The notes under the pieces: model-generated
Told to the model about the DNA's origin: nothing
What the model saw: only the letters and a program-made list of their open reading frames with translations
Databases searched by the model: none
Shown here: positions 40,666 through 49,216 of the stretch, piece by piece
How positions within the stretch are numbered: the stretch's first letter is position 1
How the letters are laid out: each line of letters opens with the position of its first letter
Source: Caulobacteraceae bacterium
GTDB lineage: Bacteria; Pseudomonadota; Alphaproteobacteria; Caulobacterales; Caulobacteraceae
Length of the DNA stretch: 64,000 bases
Assembly (NCBI GenBank): GCA_019748055.1
Contig: JAIEQC010000014.1
Location: forward strand, 1-64,000
Direction: 5' to 3'
Program-made: the position numbers and the translations under genes

Positions 40666-42155
40666 CCGCCCAGCCGGTGTCCGACGTCGGCGTCGTGGTC
40701 CCGCGCCTGAGCTACGCCCACTCGCGGCGGCACGGCGTGATGATCGAGCATCGGCCGGAGGGGCCCGTCTGCCTGCACCGGCGCTCGGCCTCCGTGTCGG
40801 CCCTGCTGGAGGTGCGCCGCCTGTTCGACGCGCCGCCGGCCTTCGAGCCGCTGAAGGACGAGGCGTTCGACGCCCTGCTGCGCGAGCGGACGGGCGACGC
40901 CGCAGACGCTGCGGCCGACATCGTCGTGGACGAGACCGATCTGGACGCCCTGGCCCAGGACGCCGCCGCCATCGACGACCTGCTGGACAGCCGCGATGAC
41001 GCGCCGGTGGTGCGTCTGATCAACGCCATCCTGCTGCAGGCCGTGCGCGAAGGCGTGTCGGACGTGCACATCGAGACCGAGGAGCGGCGGCTGGTCGTGC
41101 GCTTCCGCGTCGACGGGGTGTTGCGCGAGGTGCTGAGCCCCGCGCGGTCTCTGGCTCCCCTGCTGGTCAGCCGGATCAAGGTCATGGCGCGGCTGGACAT
41201 CGCGGAGAAGCGGACGCCGCACGACGGGCGGGTGACGCTGAGGATCGGCGGGATGGACGTGGACGTCCGGGTCTCGACGATCCCGACCCAGTACGGCGAG
41301 CGGGTGGTGCTGCGCCTGCTGGACCGCAACACGTCCGGGTTGGATCTGGGGCAACTGGGCCTTTTGCCCGACGACCTGTCGAAGCTGCGGCGGATGATCC
41401 ATCGGCCGCACGGGATCGTGCTGGTCACCGGCCCGACGGGCTCGGGCAAGACGACGACGTTGTACGCCGCCCTGACCGAGCTGAACGACCGGCGGCGCAA
41501 CATCATGACGGTCGAGGATCCGGTCGAATACGCGCTGGAGGGCGTGGGCCAGATGCAGGTCAATCCGCGCATCGACCTGACCTTCGCGCGGGGCCTGCGG
41601 GCCATCCTGCGTCAGGACCCCGACGTCATCATGGTGGGCGAGATCCGCGATCATGAGACGGCCGAGGTGGCGGTGCGGTCGTCGATGACCGGCCACCTGG
41701 TGCTGTCGACCCTGCACACCAACTCCGCCATCGGCAGCGTCACCCGCCTGGTGGACATGGGGGTGGAGCGGTACCTGCTGGCGCCCATGCTGACCGGCCT
41801 GATCGCCCAGCGGCTGGTGCGGCGACTGTGCCCGAACTGCCGGGTCGAGGACCGGGCGACGGCGCCGGACGTGGAGCTGACGTCCGGCGCGCTGAAGCTG
41901 GGCTCGCGCGTGTTCCGCGCCGTCGGCTGTCCGGCGTGTCGGGGAGACGGCCACCGGGGCCGGACGGCGCTGTATGAGGTCGTCGAGGTCGATCCGGCGA
42001 TGCAGGCGCTGGTGCACGACGGCGCGTCGGAGGCCGAGCTGACGGCCCATGCGCGGCTGACGTCACGCTCGCTGCTTCAGGACGGAGCCGAGAAGATCGC
42101 GGCGGGCGAGACGACGGTTCAGGAGGTCGCGCGCGTGGTGCGCGAGGACGTCTGA
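40662..42155 (+). CDS. gspE: Type II secretion ATPase GspE
   Basis: GPTGSGKTTTLYAAL, MTVEDPVEYALEGVGQMQVN, CPNC...CPAC zinc motif. Confidence 0.95.
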   Translation: MTAQPVSDVGVVVPRLSYAHSRRHGVMIEHRPEGPVCLHRRSASVSALLEVRRLFDAPPAFEPLKDEAFDALLRERTGDAADAAADIVVDETDLDALAQDAAAIDDLLDSRDDAPVVRLINAILLQAVREGVSDVHIETEERRLVVRFRVDGVLREVLSPARSLAPLLVSRIKVMARLDIAEKRTPHDGRVTLRIGGMDVDVRVSTIPTQYGERVVLRLLDRNTSGLDLGQLGLLPDDLSKLRRMIHRPHGIVLVTGPTGSGKTTTLYAALTELNDRRRNIMTVEDPVEYALEGVGQMQVNPRIDLTFARGLRAILRQDPDVIMVGEIRDHETAEVAVRSSMTGHLVLSTLHTNSAIGSVTRLVDMGVERYLLAPMLTGLIAQRLVRRLCPNCRVEDRATAPDVELTSGALKLGSRVFRAVGCPACRGDGHRGRTALYEVVEVDPAMQALVHDGASEAELTAHARLTSRSLLQDGAEKIAAGETTVQEVARVVREDV

Positions 42156-43372
42156 TGCCGGTCTGGCGCTATGAGGCGGTCGATGCGGCCGGGCGCGCGG
42201 TGCGGGGCACGGTGGAAGCGTCGGGCGACGTGGCGGCGCGGGCCCTGGTGCGCGATCTGGGCCTGCTGCCCACGTCGGTGCGGGAGCAGGGGGGCGGCGC
42301 GGGCGGTCTGCCGTTCGCGGGCCTGTTCGCGCGTGGGGTGACCTCGCGCAGCCTGGCGGCGGCCACGCGCCAGCTGTCGACCATGATCGGCAGCGACATC
42401 CGCATCGAGGAGGCGGTGCGCGTCGTCGGCCAGGAGACGGCCGGTCAGCCGATCGGGCCGGTGCTGCTGGACGTGGCGGCTGCCATCACCGAGGGGCGCA
42501 GCTTCGCCGCCGCGCTGGACCGCCATCCGAAGGTGTTTCCGGAATTCTACCGTGCCTCGATCGCGGCCGGGGAGCAGTCGGGCAAGCTGTCGGAGGTGCT
42601 GGCGCACCTGACCGACTTCGTCGCCTCGCGCGAGCGGGCGGAGCGGAAGGTCAAGCTGGCGCTGCTGTATCCGGCGCTGCTGGCGACGGTGTCGACGTTG
42701 ATGATCGTGCTGCTGCTGGTCTACGTCGTGCCGGACATCGTGAAGGTGTTCGTGTCGCGCGGGGCGGCCCTGCCGTTCCTGACCCGGGCGTTGATCGGGC
42801 TGAGCGAGGGAGCGCAGAGGTTCGGCCTGCCGCTGCTGGTCTTGCTGGCGGTGGGCGGGCTGGTGCTGAACCGGTGGCTGGCGGTACCGGCCAATGCGCT
42901 GAAGTTCGCGCGCTTCCGCCTGACGACCCCGCCGTTCGCCGACGTGATCCGCCAGCTGAACGCCGCGCGGTTCGCCGGCAGTCTGGCCACCCTGATCCGC
43001 AGCGACGTGCCGCTGGTCGACGCCATGCGGGCGGCGGCGGCGGTGACGCCCAACCTGCATGTGCGCGATCGGGCGTTGGCGGCGACGCGGCGGGTGCGAG
43101 AGGGGGCCTCCCTGCGGCATGCCCTTCAGGAGGCGGACGTGTTTCCGCGCCTGCTGCTGGCGGTGGTGGCGTCCGGCGAGCAGAGCGGGCGGCTTGGGCC
43201 CGGGCTGGCGCGCGCGGCGGCGGACCTGGAGCAGGAGCTGGAACAGCTCGTCACGGCCCTTGTGGCCCTGGTCGAGCCCGCGGTGCTGCTGATCATGGGC
43301 GCGGTCGTGCTGCTTATGGTGCTGGCGATCCTGATGCCGATCGTCAACCTGAACACCCTGGCCGGGCTGTGA
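42155..43372 (+). CDS. gspF: Type II secretion inner membrane protein GspF
   Basis: T2SSF repeats: QLSTMIGSDIRIEEAVR, AGEQSGKLSEVL / ASGEQSGRLGPGL. Confidence 0.94.
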   Translation: MPVWRYEAVDAAGRAVRGTVEASGDVAARALVRDLGLLPTSVREQGGGAGGLPFAGLFARGVTSRSLAAATRQLSTMIGSDIRIEEAVRVVGQETAGQPIGPVLLDVAAAITEGRSFAAALDRHPKVFPEFYRASIAAGEQSGKLSEVLAHLTDFVASRERAERKVKLALLYPALLATVSTLMIVLLLVYVVPDIVKVFVSRGAALPFLTRALIGLSEGAQRFGLPLLVLLAVGGLVLNRWLAVPANALKFARFRLTTPPFADVIRQLNAARFAGSLATLIRSDVPLVDAMRAAAAVTPNLHVRDRALAATRRVREGASLRHALQEADVFPRLLLAVVASGEQSGRLGPGLARAAADLEQELEQLVTALVALVEPAVLLIMGAVVLLMVLAILMPIVNLNTLAGL

Positions 43373-43382
43373 CCAAGGCCGG

Positions 43383-44120
43383 TCAGCGGACCTCGATCGT
43401 CGAGGCCGGCAGGCCGGGCAGGGCCGCGGCGCCGGCCGGCGTGACCGTGAGCGTCAGGGCGCCGTCGCGGCTGCGCCGCGCCGACAGAAGCTCGCCGGCC
43501 GCCGGATCGCGGGCCGACAGGGAGAAGCCCTCGGCGTCCGACCTGGCCGGGGCGACCAACGGGGGCAGGGCGGCCGTCGCGCCGCCCGAAGCGCACAGAG
43601 CGGGGCCGGTGCGGATCAGCCCTTCACCCGTGCCGCCCCCGGCCAAGGCCAGATTCCGGGCGCGCACCGTCACCTCTCCGTCGCACGTTAGGGGAAGCTG
43701 CGGCGCCAGCGCGGACGCCAGCCGCAGGGACGCTGGGCCCTGCACGTCGCGCAGCACCATGCCGCCGTCCTTCCACGCCGCGACGCCTTCCAGAGCGGTG
43801 TCCGGACCACGCACGGCGACCTGCGCCGTCGGCGCGAAGGCCCCCAGCGACGCCAGCGGCGCGGCGCGCCAGCCGAGGGCAAAGGCGGGTTCCAACCCCG
43901 CCTCTCCGGCCCAGACGGTACCGACGGCCTCGCGCCCGCCGCGGATGACGGCCTCGGCGGGCAGGCTGATCACCAGGCCGACCAGATATGCCGCGGCGCC
44001 GGCGCCGATCAGGATGGCGCGCCAGCGGGTGACGCGCACGAACAGGCGCTCGAACTGAAATGCGCCGGACGCATGGACCCGATCGCCATCCCGGGCCTTC
44101 CAGGTTCCGAACATGGGCAT
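43383..44120 (-). CDS. gspN: Type II secretion system protein GspN
   Basis: N-terminal TM, VISLPAEAVI; flanked by gspF and gspJ. Confidence 0.75.
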   Translation of the reverse strand: MPMFGTWKARDGDRVHASGAFQFERLFVRVTRWRAILIGAGAAAYLVGLVISLPAEAVIRGGREAVGTVWAGEAGLEPAFALGWRAAPLASLGAFAPTAQVAVRGPDTALEGVAAWKDGGMVLRDVQGPASLRLASALAPQLPLTCDGEVTVRARNLALAGGGTGEGLIRTGPALCASGGATAALPPLVAPARSDAEGFSLSARDPAAGELLSARRSRDGALTLTVTPAGAAALPGLPASTIEVR

Positions 44121-44146
44121 CCTCCGTCACGGGCGCGCGCGTCTCG

Positions 44147-44725
44147 TTGGCCCAGGAAACGCGCGCCCGCAAGCCGCGATCCGCGCGGCAAGGCTTCACC
44201 CTGATCGAAGTGATCGTTGCGCTGGGGCTGTTCTCGCTGATCGCGCTGGCCGGGTTCGCCCTGCTGCGGGCGGTGCTGGACGCCCAGACGCGGACCGAGG
44301 CGCGGCTGGAGCGGCTGTCGGAGATCCAGCGGGCCCTGTTCGTCGTCACGGCCGACCTGGATCAGGTCAGCGGGCGGATCGAGGGCACGCCCGACGCGAT
44401 CACATTCCAAAAGACGGATCCCACGGGGCGGCCGCATCTGATCGGCTATGCGGTCCAGGGCGATGCCTTGGTGCGCACGGTCGCCGGGCCGACGGGTCAG
44501 AGGACGCAGACGGTGCTGCGCGGGGTCGGTGGGGCGCGGTGGTCGTATCGCCTGACTGGGCTGGGGTGGGTACCGGTTTCTGCCCTTCCGGTCCCGACTG
44601 ATCCGGAGCTGGCCGTCGCGCAGCCGACCGTCCGTGCCGTGGCGCTGGACGTCGCCCTGATCGGTCCGGACGGGCGCCCGACGGAAGTTCGGCGGGTGGT
44701 CGCCGTGCCGGAAATCGCGCCATGA
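44147..44725 (+). CDS. gspJ: Type II secretion pseudopilin GspJ
   Basis: RQGFTLIEVIVALGLFSLIALAG; probable TTG start at 44147. Confidence 0.82.
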   Translation: MAQETRARKPRSARQGFTLIEVIVALGLFSLIALAGFALLRAVLDAQTRTEARLERLSEIQRALFVVTADLDQVSGRIEGTPDAITFQKTDPTGRPHLIGYAVQGDALVRTVAGPTGQRTQTVLRGVGGARWSYRLTGLGWVPVSALPVPTDPELAVAQPTVRAVALDVALIGPDGRPTEVRRVVAVPEIAP

Positions 44726-45564
44726 CCCGGCCGAAGCGCGGCGCGCGCAGGGGTATGGTCTTGCTGAACGTGCTGATCGTCGTCGCCATCAGTGCGGCGG
44801 CGGTCACCGTGATGATCGTGGCGCAAGACATTCAGGTGCGCCGGACGATCCGTCTGCACGACGCGGCACAAGCCCAGTCCTATGCCCGGGCCGGGGAGTT
44901 GTCGGCCATCACCGCCCTGCGCCGTGACGCCTTGACGGCGCCGGACGTGGACGTGGCCAGCGAGCCGTGGGCGCAGATCGGGCAGACGGCGGTGGCGATC
45001 CCCAATGGCGGGTTCGCCCTGTCGATCGCGGACGAGCAGGCGCGGTTCAACGTCAACGCATTGATCAAAGGCGAGCCCATTCCCGCCGCGGCCTTGCTGG
45101 AGATCGCGCGCCTGACAGGCGTGTCGCGCGAGACGGTGTCGGCGATTGAACTGGCTCTCACGGTCCTGGGGCCTCTTCGTGACGACGTCCCCTTGCGTGC
45201 CGCAGGGGTGAATGCGGCGGACCTTGATCGTCTCGCGCCCTACGTCGTTTTTCTGCCGCCGGAGGCCAAGCTGAACGTCAACACCGCCGACCCGCAGCTG
45301 CTTGAGATGGTGCTGCGCGACCCCACGGCCGTTCGCCGCGTTCTCGACCAGCGGGCCCAAGGAGGGCTGTCTGCGCAGGAGGCGACGGCCCTGGGGGCCG
45401 GAGGTCTGTTCGGATCGTCGTCGTCGCACTTTCGGGTGACGACGGACGTGAGGGTGGGTGAGGTGCGGCGGTTGACGGTCAGCCGCGTCAGCCGCAGCGA
45501 GGACGCGGGGGGGCGGCCTCGTGTGACGGTCACCCAGCGACGCCGATTGACGCCGCCTTCGTGA
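44722..45564 (+). CDS. gspK: Type II secretion minor pseudopilin GspK
   Basis: RRGMVLLNVLIVVAISA; LNVNTADPQLLEMVL; T2SSK. Confidence 0.88.
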   Translation: MTRPKRGARRGMVLLNVLIVVAISAAAVTVMIVAQDIQVRRTIRLHDAAQAQSYARAGELSAITALRRDALTAPDVDVASEPWAQIGQTAVAIPNGGFALSIADEQARFNVNALIKGEPIPAAALLEIARLTGVSRETVSAIELALTVLGPLRDDVPLRAAGVNAADLDRLAPYVVFLPPEAKLNVNTADPQLLEMVLRDPTAVRRVLDQRAQGGLSAQEATALGAGGLFGSSSSHFRVTTDVRVGEVRRLTVSRVSRSEDAGGRPRVTVTQRRRLTPPS

Positions 45565-45635
45565 CGCGGCGTCTTGACCTGCGGGTCCCGAGGCGACACA
45601 AGGCGCGTCCGACGGGCTTGGCCCGTGCGTGATGT

Positions 45636-45712
45636 GCGTCCTTAGCTCAGTTGGTTAGAGCATCTGACTTTTAATCAGAGGGTCCTCGGTTCGAGCCCGA
45701 GAGGACGTACCA
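45636..45712 (+). tRNA. tRNA-Lys (anticodon TTT)
   Basis: GCGTCCTTAGCTCAGTTGGTTAGAGCATCTGACTTTTAATCAGAGGGTCCTCGGTTCGAGCCCGAGAGGACGTACCA folds as cloverleaf, encoded CCA. Confidence 0.96.
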
Positions 45713-45765
45713 TCCCCGCCTTCAGCCGCGTCTGATCCAGGCTCGGGGCTGCGAAGGACACGTCG

Positions 45766-47322
45766 TCAGGCCCACAGGAAACCCAGGTCTCGAGGCGTGA
45801 AGTTCCTGAGATTCGGGAAGATCGCATCCAGGCTTGCATCGGAGACGCCGAGCCAGCGCCCCATCGTGGCCGCATACTGATCGACCGAGGTCGTGGGGAC
45901 CATGGAGGCGCCGGCCATGTCCGGATTGCGGAACGCGCCCAGGTCCACGCCCAGGGTAGGATATTGGCCGTAGATGTCGCCGCCGCGGACGGATCCGCCC
46001 ATGACGAAGTGGTGGCCGCCCCAGGCGTGGTCGGTCCCGTCGCCGTTCGTCGTGAAGGTGCGGGAGAAGTCCGAAGCTGTGAAGGTTGTGACGGCGTTGC
46101 GCATGTTCACGCCGCCCAAGGAACCCAGGACGGAGTCGAAATAGGACAAGGCGTGCGCCACCTTGGCGAGATTGTTGGGCTGCACAGTGTTCTGGACGTC
46201 GTGATTGTCCCATCCGCCCAGGCTGACGAAGAAGACCTGTCGGCGCAGGCCCAGAGAGCTGTTGGCCGCGATCATCCTGGCCACCGTCTGAAGTTGGGTG
46301 GCCAGGGTGTTGTTCTCGACCGCACCGGTGATTGGATTGACGTAGGCGGACGGGGCGGGGATCGAGGTGACGGCGGACTGAGTGAAGGCCGAGTTGACGG
46401 TCGTCGCGGCCGAGACGGAACGGCCGGTCACGGTGGCGTAGTCGGCGGCGAAGAAGCTGGCGGGGCTCGTGTCCTGAATGATGCTGCGCACCCGCGACGG
46501 CGCCAGCGTGGAGCCGAAAAGGCTGGCGCTCGATCCGCCGTTGATGACGAGGGCGGGTTGGGCCGCCGTGGTCATCTGATACTGCACGACGCTCTGGCCG
46601 GACAGGAAGACGGCGTTGCCCGCCGTCGAGATTGCGGTGAACAGGCTGTTTGATCCGTTCGACCCGAGGAAGGCGTCGCCGAGGCGACCGCCCCAGCCGA
46701 CCCGCGCCCCTTCGGACGCGCCGGCCTGCCAGGTCGACTGCTGGTCGTTGTGCGAGAACAGGTTGGAGGGGAAGGCGACGGTCCGGGCCTGATACTGGGC
46801 CTTGGTGATCGGCCGGATGAGAGTGCCGACGTTGGCCACGATGGCCAGCCGATCGGCGTCGAACAGCGTCTTGAGCGGCCCCAGCATCGGGTGCAGCGCG
46901 AAGGTGCGGACCGAGGCGTTCGTCCCGTCCGGGATCGGATTGGGCGTGCGGGGGACGATCGGCAGGACGCCGCCCCAGGCCTCAGGCGAACGTGCCGTGA
47001 CGGTGCGTCCCGTGATGGGCGAAACCAGGCCTACGGGGGTCGGCGGCGTTCCGGGCGGCATCAGGGCGATGGGGTCGTCGCCGGTGTTGCGGGCCGCGAA
47101 ATAGCGACCGAAGGAGTCGCTGTCGGTCGCCAGCACGGTGTTGTTGGAGTCGTTGCCGCCGAACAGGAAGACGCAGACAAGGGCCCTGTAGTCCGGCGCG
47201 GCCTGGCTGGCCGCCGAGCCGGCCGCCGCGAGCTGGGCGGCGAAGGGGGCCGCGGCTCCGAGAATGGACAGTCCGCCTCCGAGACGGAGCAGGTGACGGC
47301 GATCCAGCGGTGAGAGGGTCAT
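45766..47322 (-). CDS. DUF1501 domain-containing protein (Tat-like signal)
   Basis: RRHLLRLGGGLSILGAAAPFAAQLAAAG; SDFSRTFTTNGDGTDHAWGGHHFVMGGSV. Confidence 0.88.
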   Translation of the reverse strand: MTLSPLDRRHLLRLGGGLSILGAAAPFAAQLAAAGSAASQAAPDYRALVCVFLFGGNDSNNTVLATDSDSFGRYFAARNTGDDPIALMPPGTPPTPVGLVSPITGRTVTARSPEAWGGVLPIVPRTPNPIPDGTNASVRTFALHPMLGPLKTLFDADRLAIVANVGTLIRPITKAQYQARTVAFPSNLFSHNDQQSTWQAGASEGARVGWGGRLGDAFLGSNGSNSLFTAISTAGNAVFLSGQSVVQYQMTTAAQPALVINGGSSASLFGSTLAPSRVRSIIQDTSPASFFAADYATVTGRSVSAATTVNSAFTQSAVTSIPAPSAYVNPITGAVENNTLATQLQTVARMIAANSSLGLRRQVFFVSLGGWDNHDVQNTVQPNNLAKVAHALSYFDSVLGSLGGVNMRNAVTTFTASDFSRTFTTNGDGTDHAWGGHHFVMGGSVRGGDIYGQYPTLGVDLGAFRNPDMAGASMVPTTSVDQYAATMGRWLGVSDASLDAIFPNLRNFTPRDLGFLWA

Positions 47323-47332
47323 CCTGTCGTCC

Positions 47333-49057
47333 TCATCGCTGAACAAGGTATTCCGGCGAGATCATCGTCAGATAGACGGCCAGCTTCGCGCGGTTCAGGC
47401 GCGCCGTGTCGATCTGCGTCTGGCTGGCGCCGGCCCCAGGAATGGCGACGCTGTTCACGCACTCGATGATGTGGGCCCTAAGCGTGGTCGACATCTGACC
47501 ATACAGCAGCAGGCGGTTCATCCGGTCCGCCAGCTGGGCGGCGTCGTCGGCAACCGCCACCTCGGCCTGATAGGTCGAGCGTACGTCGGCCCCCGTGCCT
47601 ATGCCCGTGCCGATCGCCGTCTGGATGGTGTTCGCGTACCCGGCGACGGTCACCTCATCGACGATCTGGAACTCCGGGGCGTTCAGGCCGGCGCCGCCCA
47701 GTCGGGTGTTGGGCGGCACGTATCCGGGCCGGAAGAAATTGAACACGGACGGCGCCGCCAGCGCCGACTGCGCCAGGGACAGGCTGCTGCTGGTGGACGT
47801 GATCAGGAAGTTGCCGGAAACGGACGTCGCGGCGAAGGCCCGCATCCAGTTGACCAAGCGGATCATCGGCTCGCGCACCTTGCCGAAGGTGCTGCTGCTC
47901 ACGGCCGCCATGTCGCGAGCTTCGGCATCGAACAGGATCGCACGCACGACCGCCGCCAGGTCGCCTCTCACGCCCGCTCCGTTGTTGTCGAAAACCGCGG
48001 CAACCCTTCGGACGTAGGAGGGGCTGGGGTTGCTTGTCACCAGGCGCTGGATCAGCTGGCGACCGATGAAGGGGCCGACGTTGGGGTGGTTGAAGATCAC
48101 GTCCAGCGCCTGGCCCAGTTCCGTGGCCGGGTCGGCCGATGCGATGGTCGTGCCGAGGAAGGTCTTGGTCGAGGTGGAGTGGAAGGCGGGATAGAAGATC
48201 ATCGGGCGGACGCTTGCGTCCGGATCGCGGTTTCGGCCGAAGAAGGTGTTGTTGGTGGGTGTCGGCGAGTACCAGCTCATGCCTGTGAACACCCGCGCCA
48301 GGCCTGAGATGTCGGCTGGTGTGTAGGCGGGAACGGGAACGCCGGAGCCGTCGGTGACGACCGTGCCGTCCGGGTTCAGCCGGTTCACCCCGATCGTCAT
48401 CAGTTGCATCACTTCCCGGGCGTAGTTCTCGTCCGGGTTCCGCCCGGTCGCCGGGTCTTCCTTCTGATTGGCCAGATGGGTCAGGTAGACGCCCATCATC
48501 GGGTGCATGCTGACCTGTTGAAGGAGCGTGCGGAAGTTGCCGAAGGCGTTGGCGCCCAGCATGTCGTAGTAGGCGCCCGCCCCGCGCGCGTCGACCAGAG
48601 GGTCGACCAGGGAGATCACGAAGATCTCGGAAAGCGCCAGCTTCATGCGCTGGCGCAGCTGGTCCTGGGCCGTGGCGGCCTGAAGCCAAAAGCTCTCGTA
48701 GAAATGATTGGCGTTCAGGGTCGCGGTCGGCTGGGTGATCCGCAGCTGAGCCAGCCGATTGTCCAGATAGGCCTGATGCGAGGACGCCGGCAGGGCGACC
48801 TGCATGTCCACCCAGCGCGTGTAACCCAGAGACTTCAGCGCGTTGATGTCGGCGTCGGTCGCGCCGAACGTCGCCTGGGTGAGGAAGCGACCAGCCTCGG
48901 CGTCGCTGAGCGGGGCGCCTCCTCCCGGGGGAGGCGCAGGACCGGTGCCGCTGCCCTGTTCTCCGCCGCCGCCGCATGCGGCGAGTCCCGCCGCCAGAAC
49001 GGTCGAAACGGCGACAAGCCTCGCACCCCCGGCCATGGCGACGATCGTCACGAGCAC
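47333..49057 (-). CDS. DUF1800 domain-containing protein
   Basis: DAEAGRFLTQATFGATDADI; NYAREVMQLMTIGVN; FNHPNVGPFIGRQLIQRLVTSNPSPSYV. Confidence 0.9.
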   Translation of the reverse strand: MLVTIVAMAGGARLVAVSTVLAAGLAACGGGGEQGSGTGPAPPPGGGAPLSDAEAGRFLTQATFGATDADINALKSLGYTRWVDMQVALPASSHQAYLDNRLAQLRITQPTATLNANHFYESFWLQAATAQDQLRQRMKLALSEIFVISLVDPLVDARGAGAYYDMLGANAFGNFRTLLQQVSMHPMMGVYLTHLANQKEDPATGRNPDENYAREVMQLMTIGVNRLNPDGTVVTDGSGVPVPAYTPADISGLARVFTGMSWYSPTPTNNTFFGRNRDPDASVRPMIFYPAFHSTSTKTFLGTTIASADPATELGQALDVIFNHPNVGPFIGRQLIQRLVTSNPSPSYVRRVAAVFDNNGAGVRGDLAAVVRAILFDAEARDMAAVSSSTFGKVREPMIRLVNWMRAFAATSVSGNFLITSTSSSLSLAQSALAAPSVFNFFRPGYVPPNTRLGGAGLNAPEFQIVDEVTVAGYANTIQTAIGTGIGTGADVRSTYQAEVAVADDAAQLADRMNRLLLYGQMSTTLRAHIIECVNSVAIPGAGASQTQIDTARLNRAKLAVYLTMISPEYLVQR

Positions 49058-49216
49058 TCCCCCGAGTTCACTCGAGGGAGACCATTCTACAAAAGCGAAG
49101 CTTGCGCGACCGGAATCTGGCGTCCGCCGAAAACGGATGCGTGATCGCTTGGCGACGTCTCAGTGGAAAGTGGCGGACGGCACGACCCGAGGCTGGGCCG
49201 CCCGTCCGCCATCCGG

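Noticed and set aside
44722-45564. GspK lacking Glu at pseudopilin position +5 (MVLLN) as a possible defect
   Set aside because: Loss of Glu5 is a normal feature of GspK-type tip pseudopilins.
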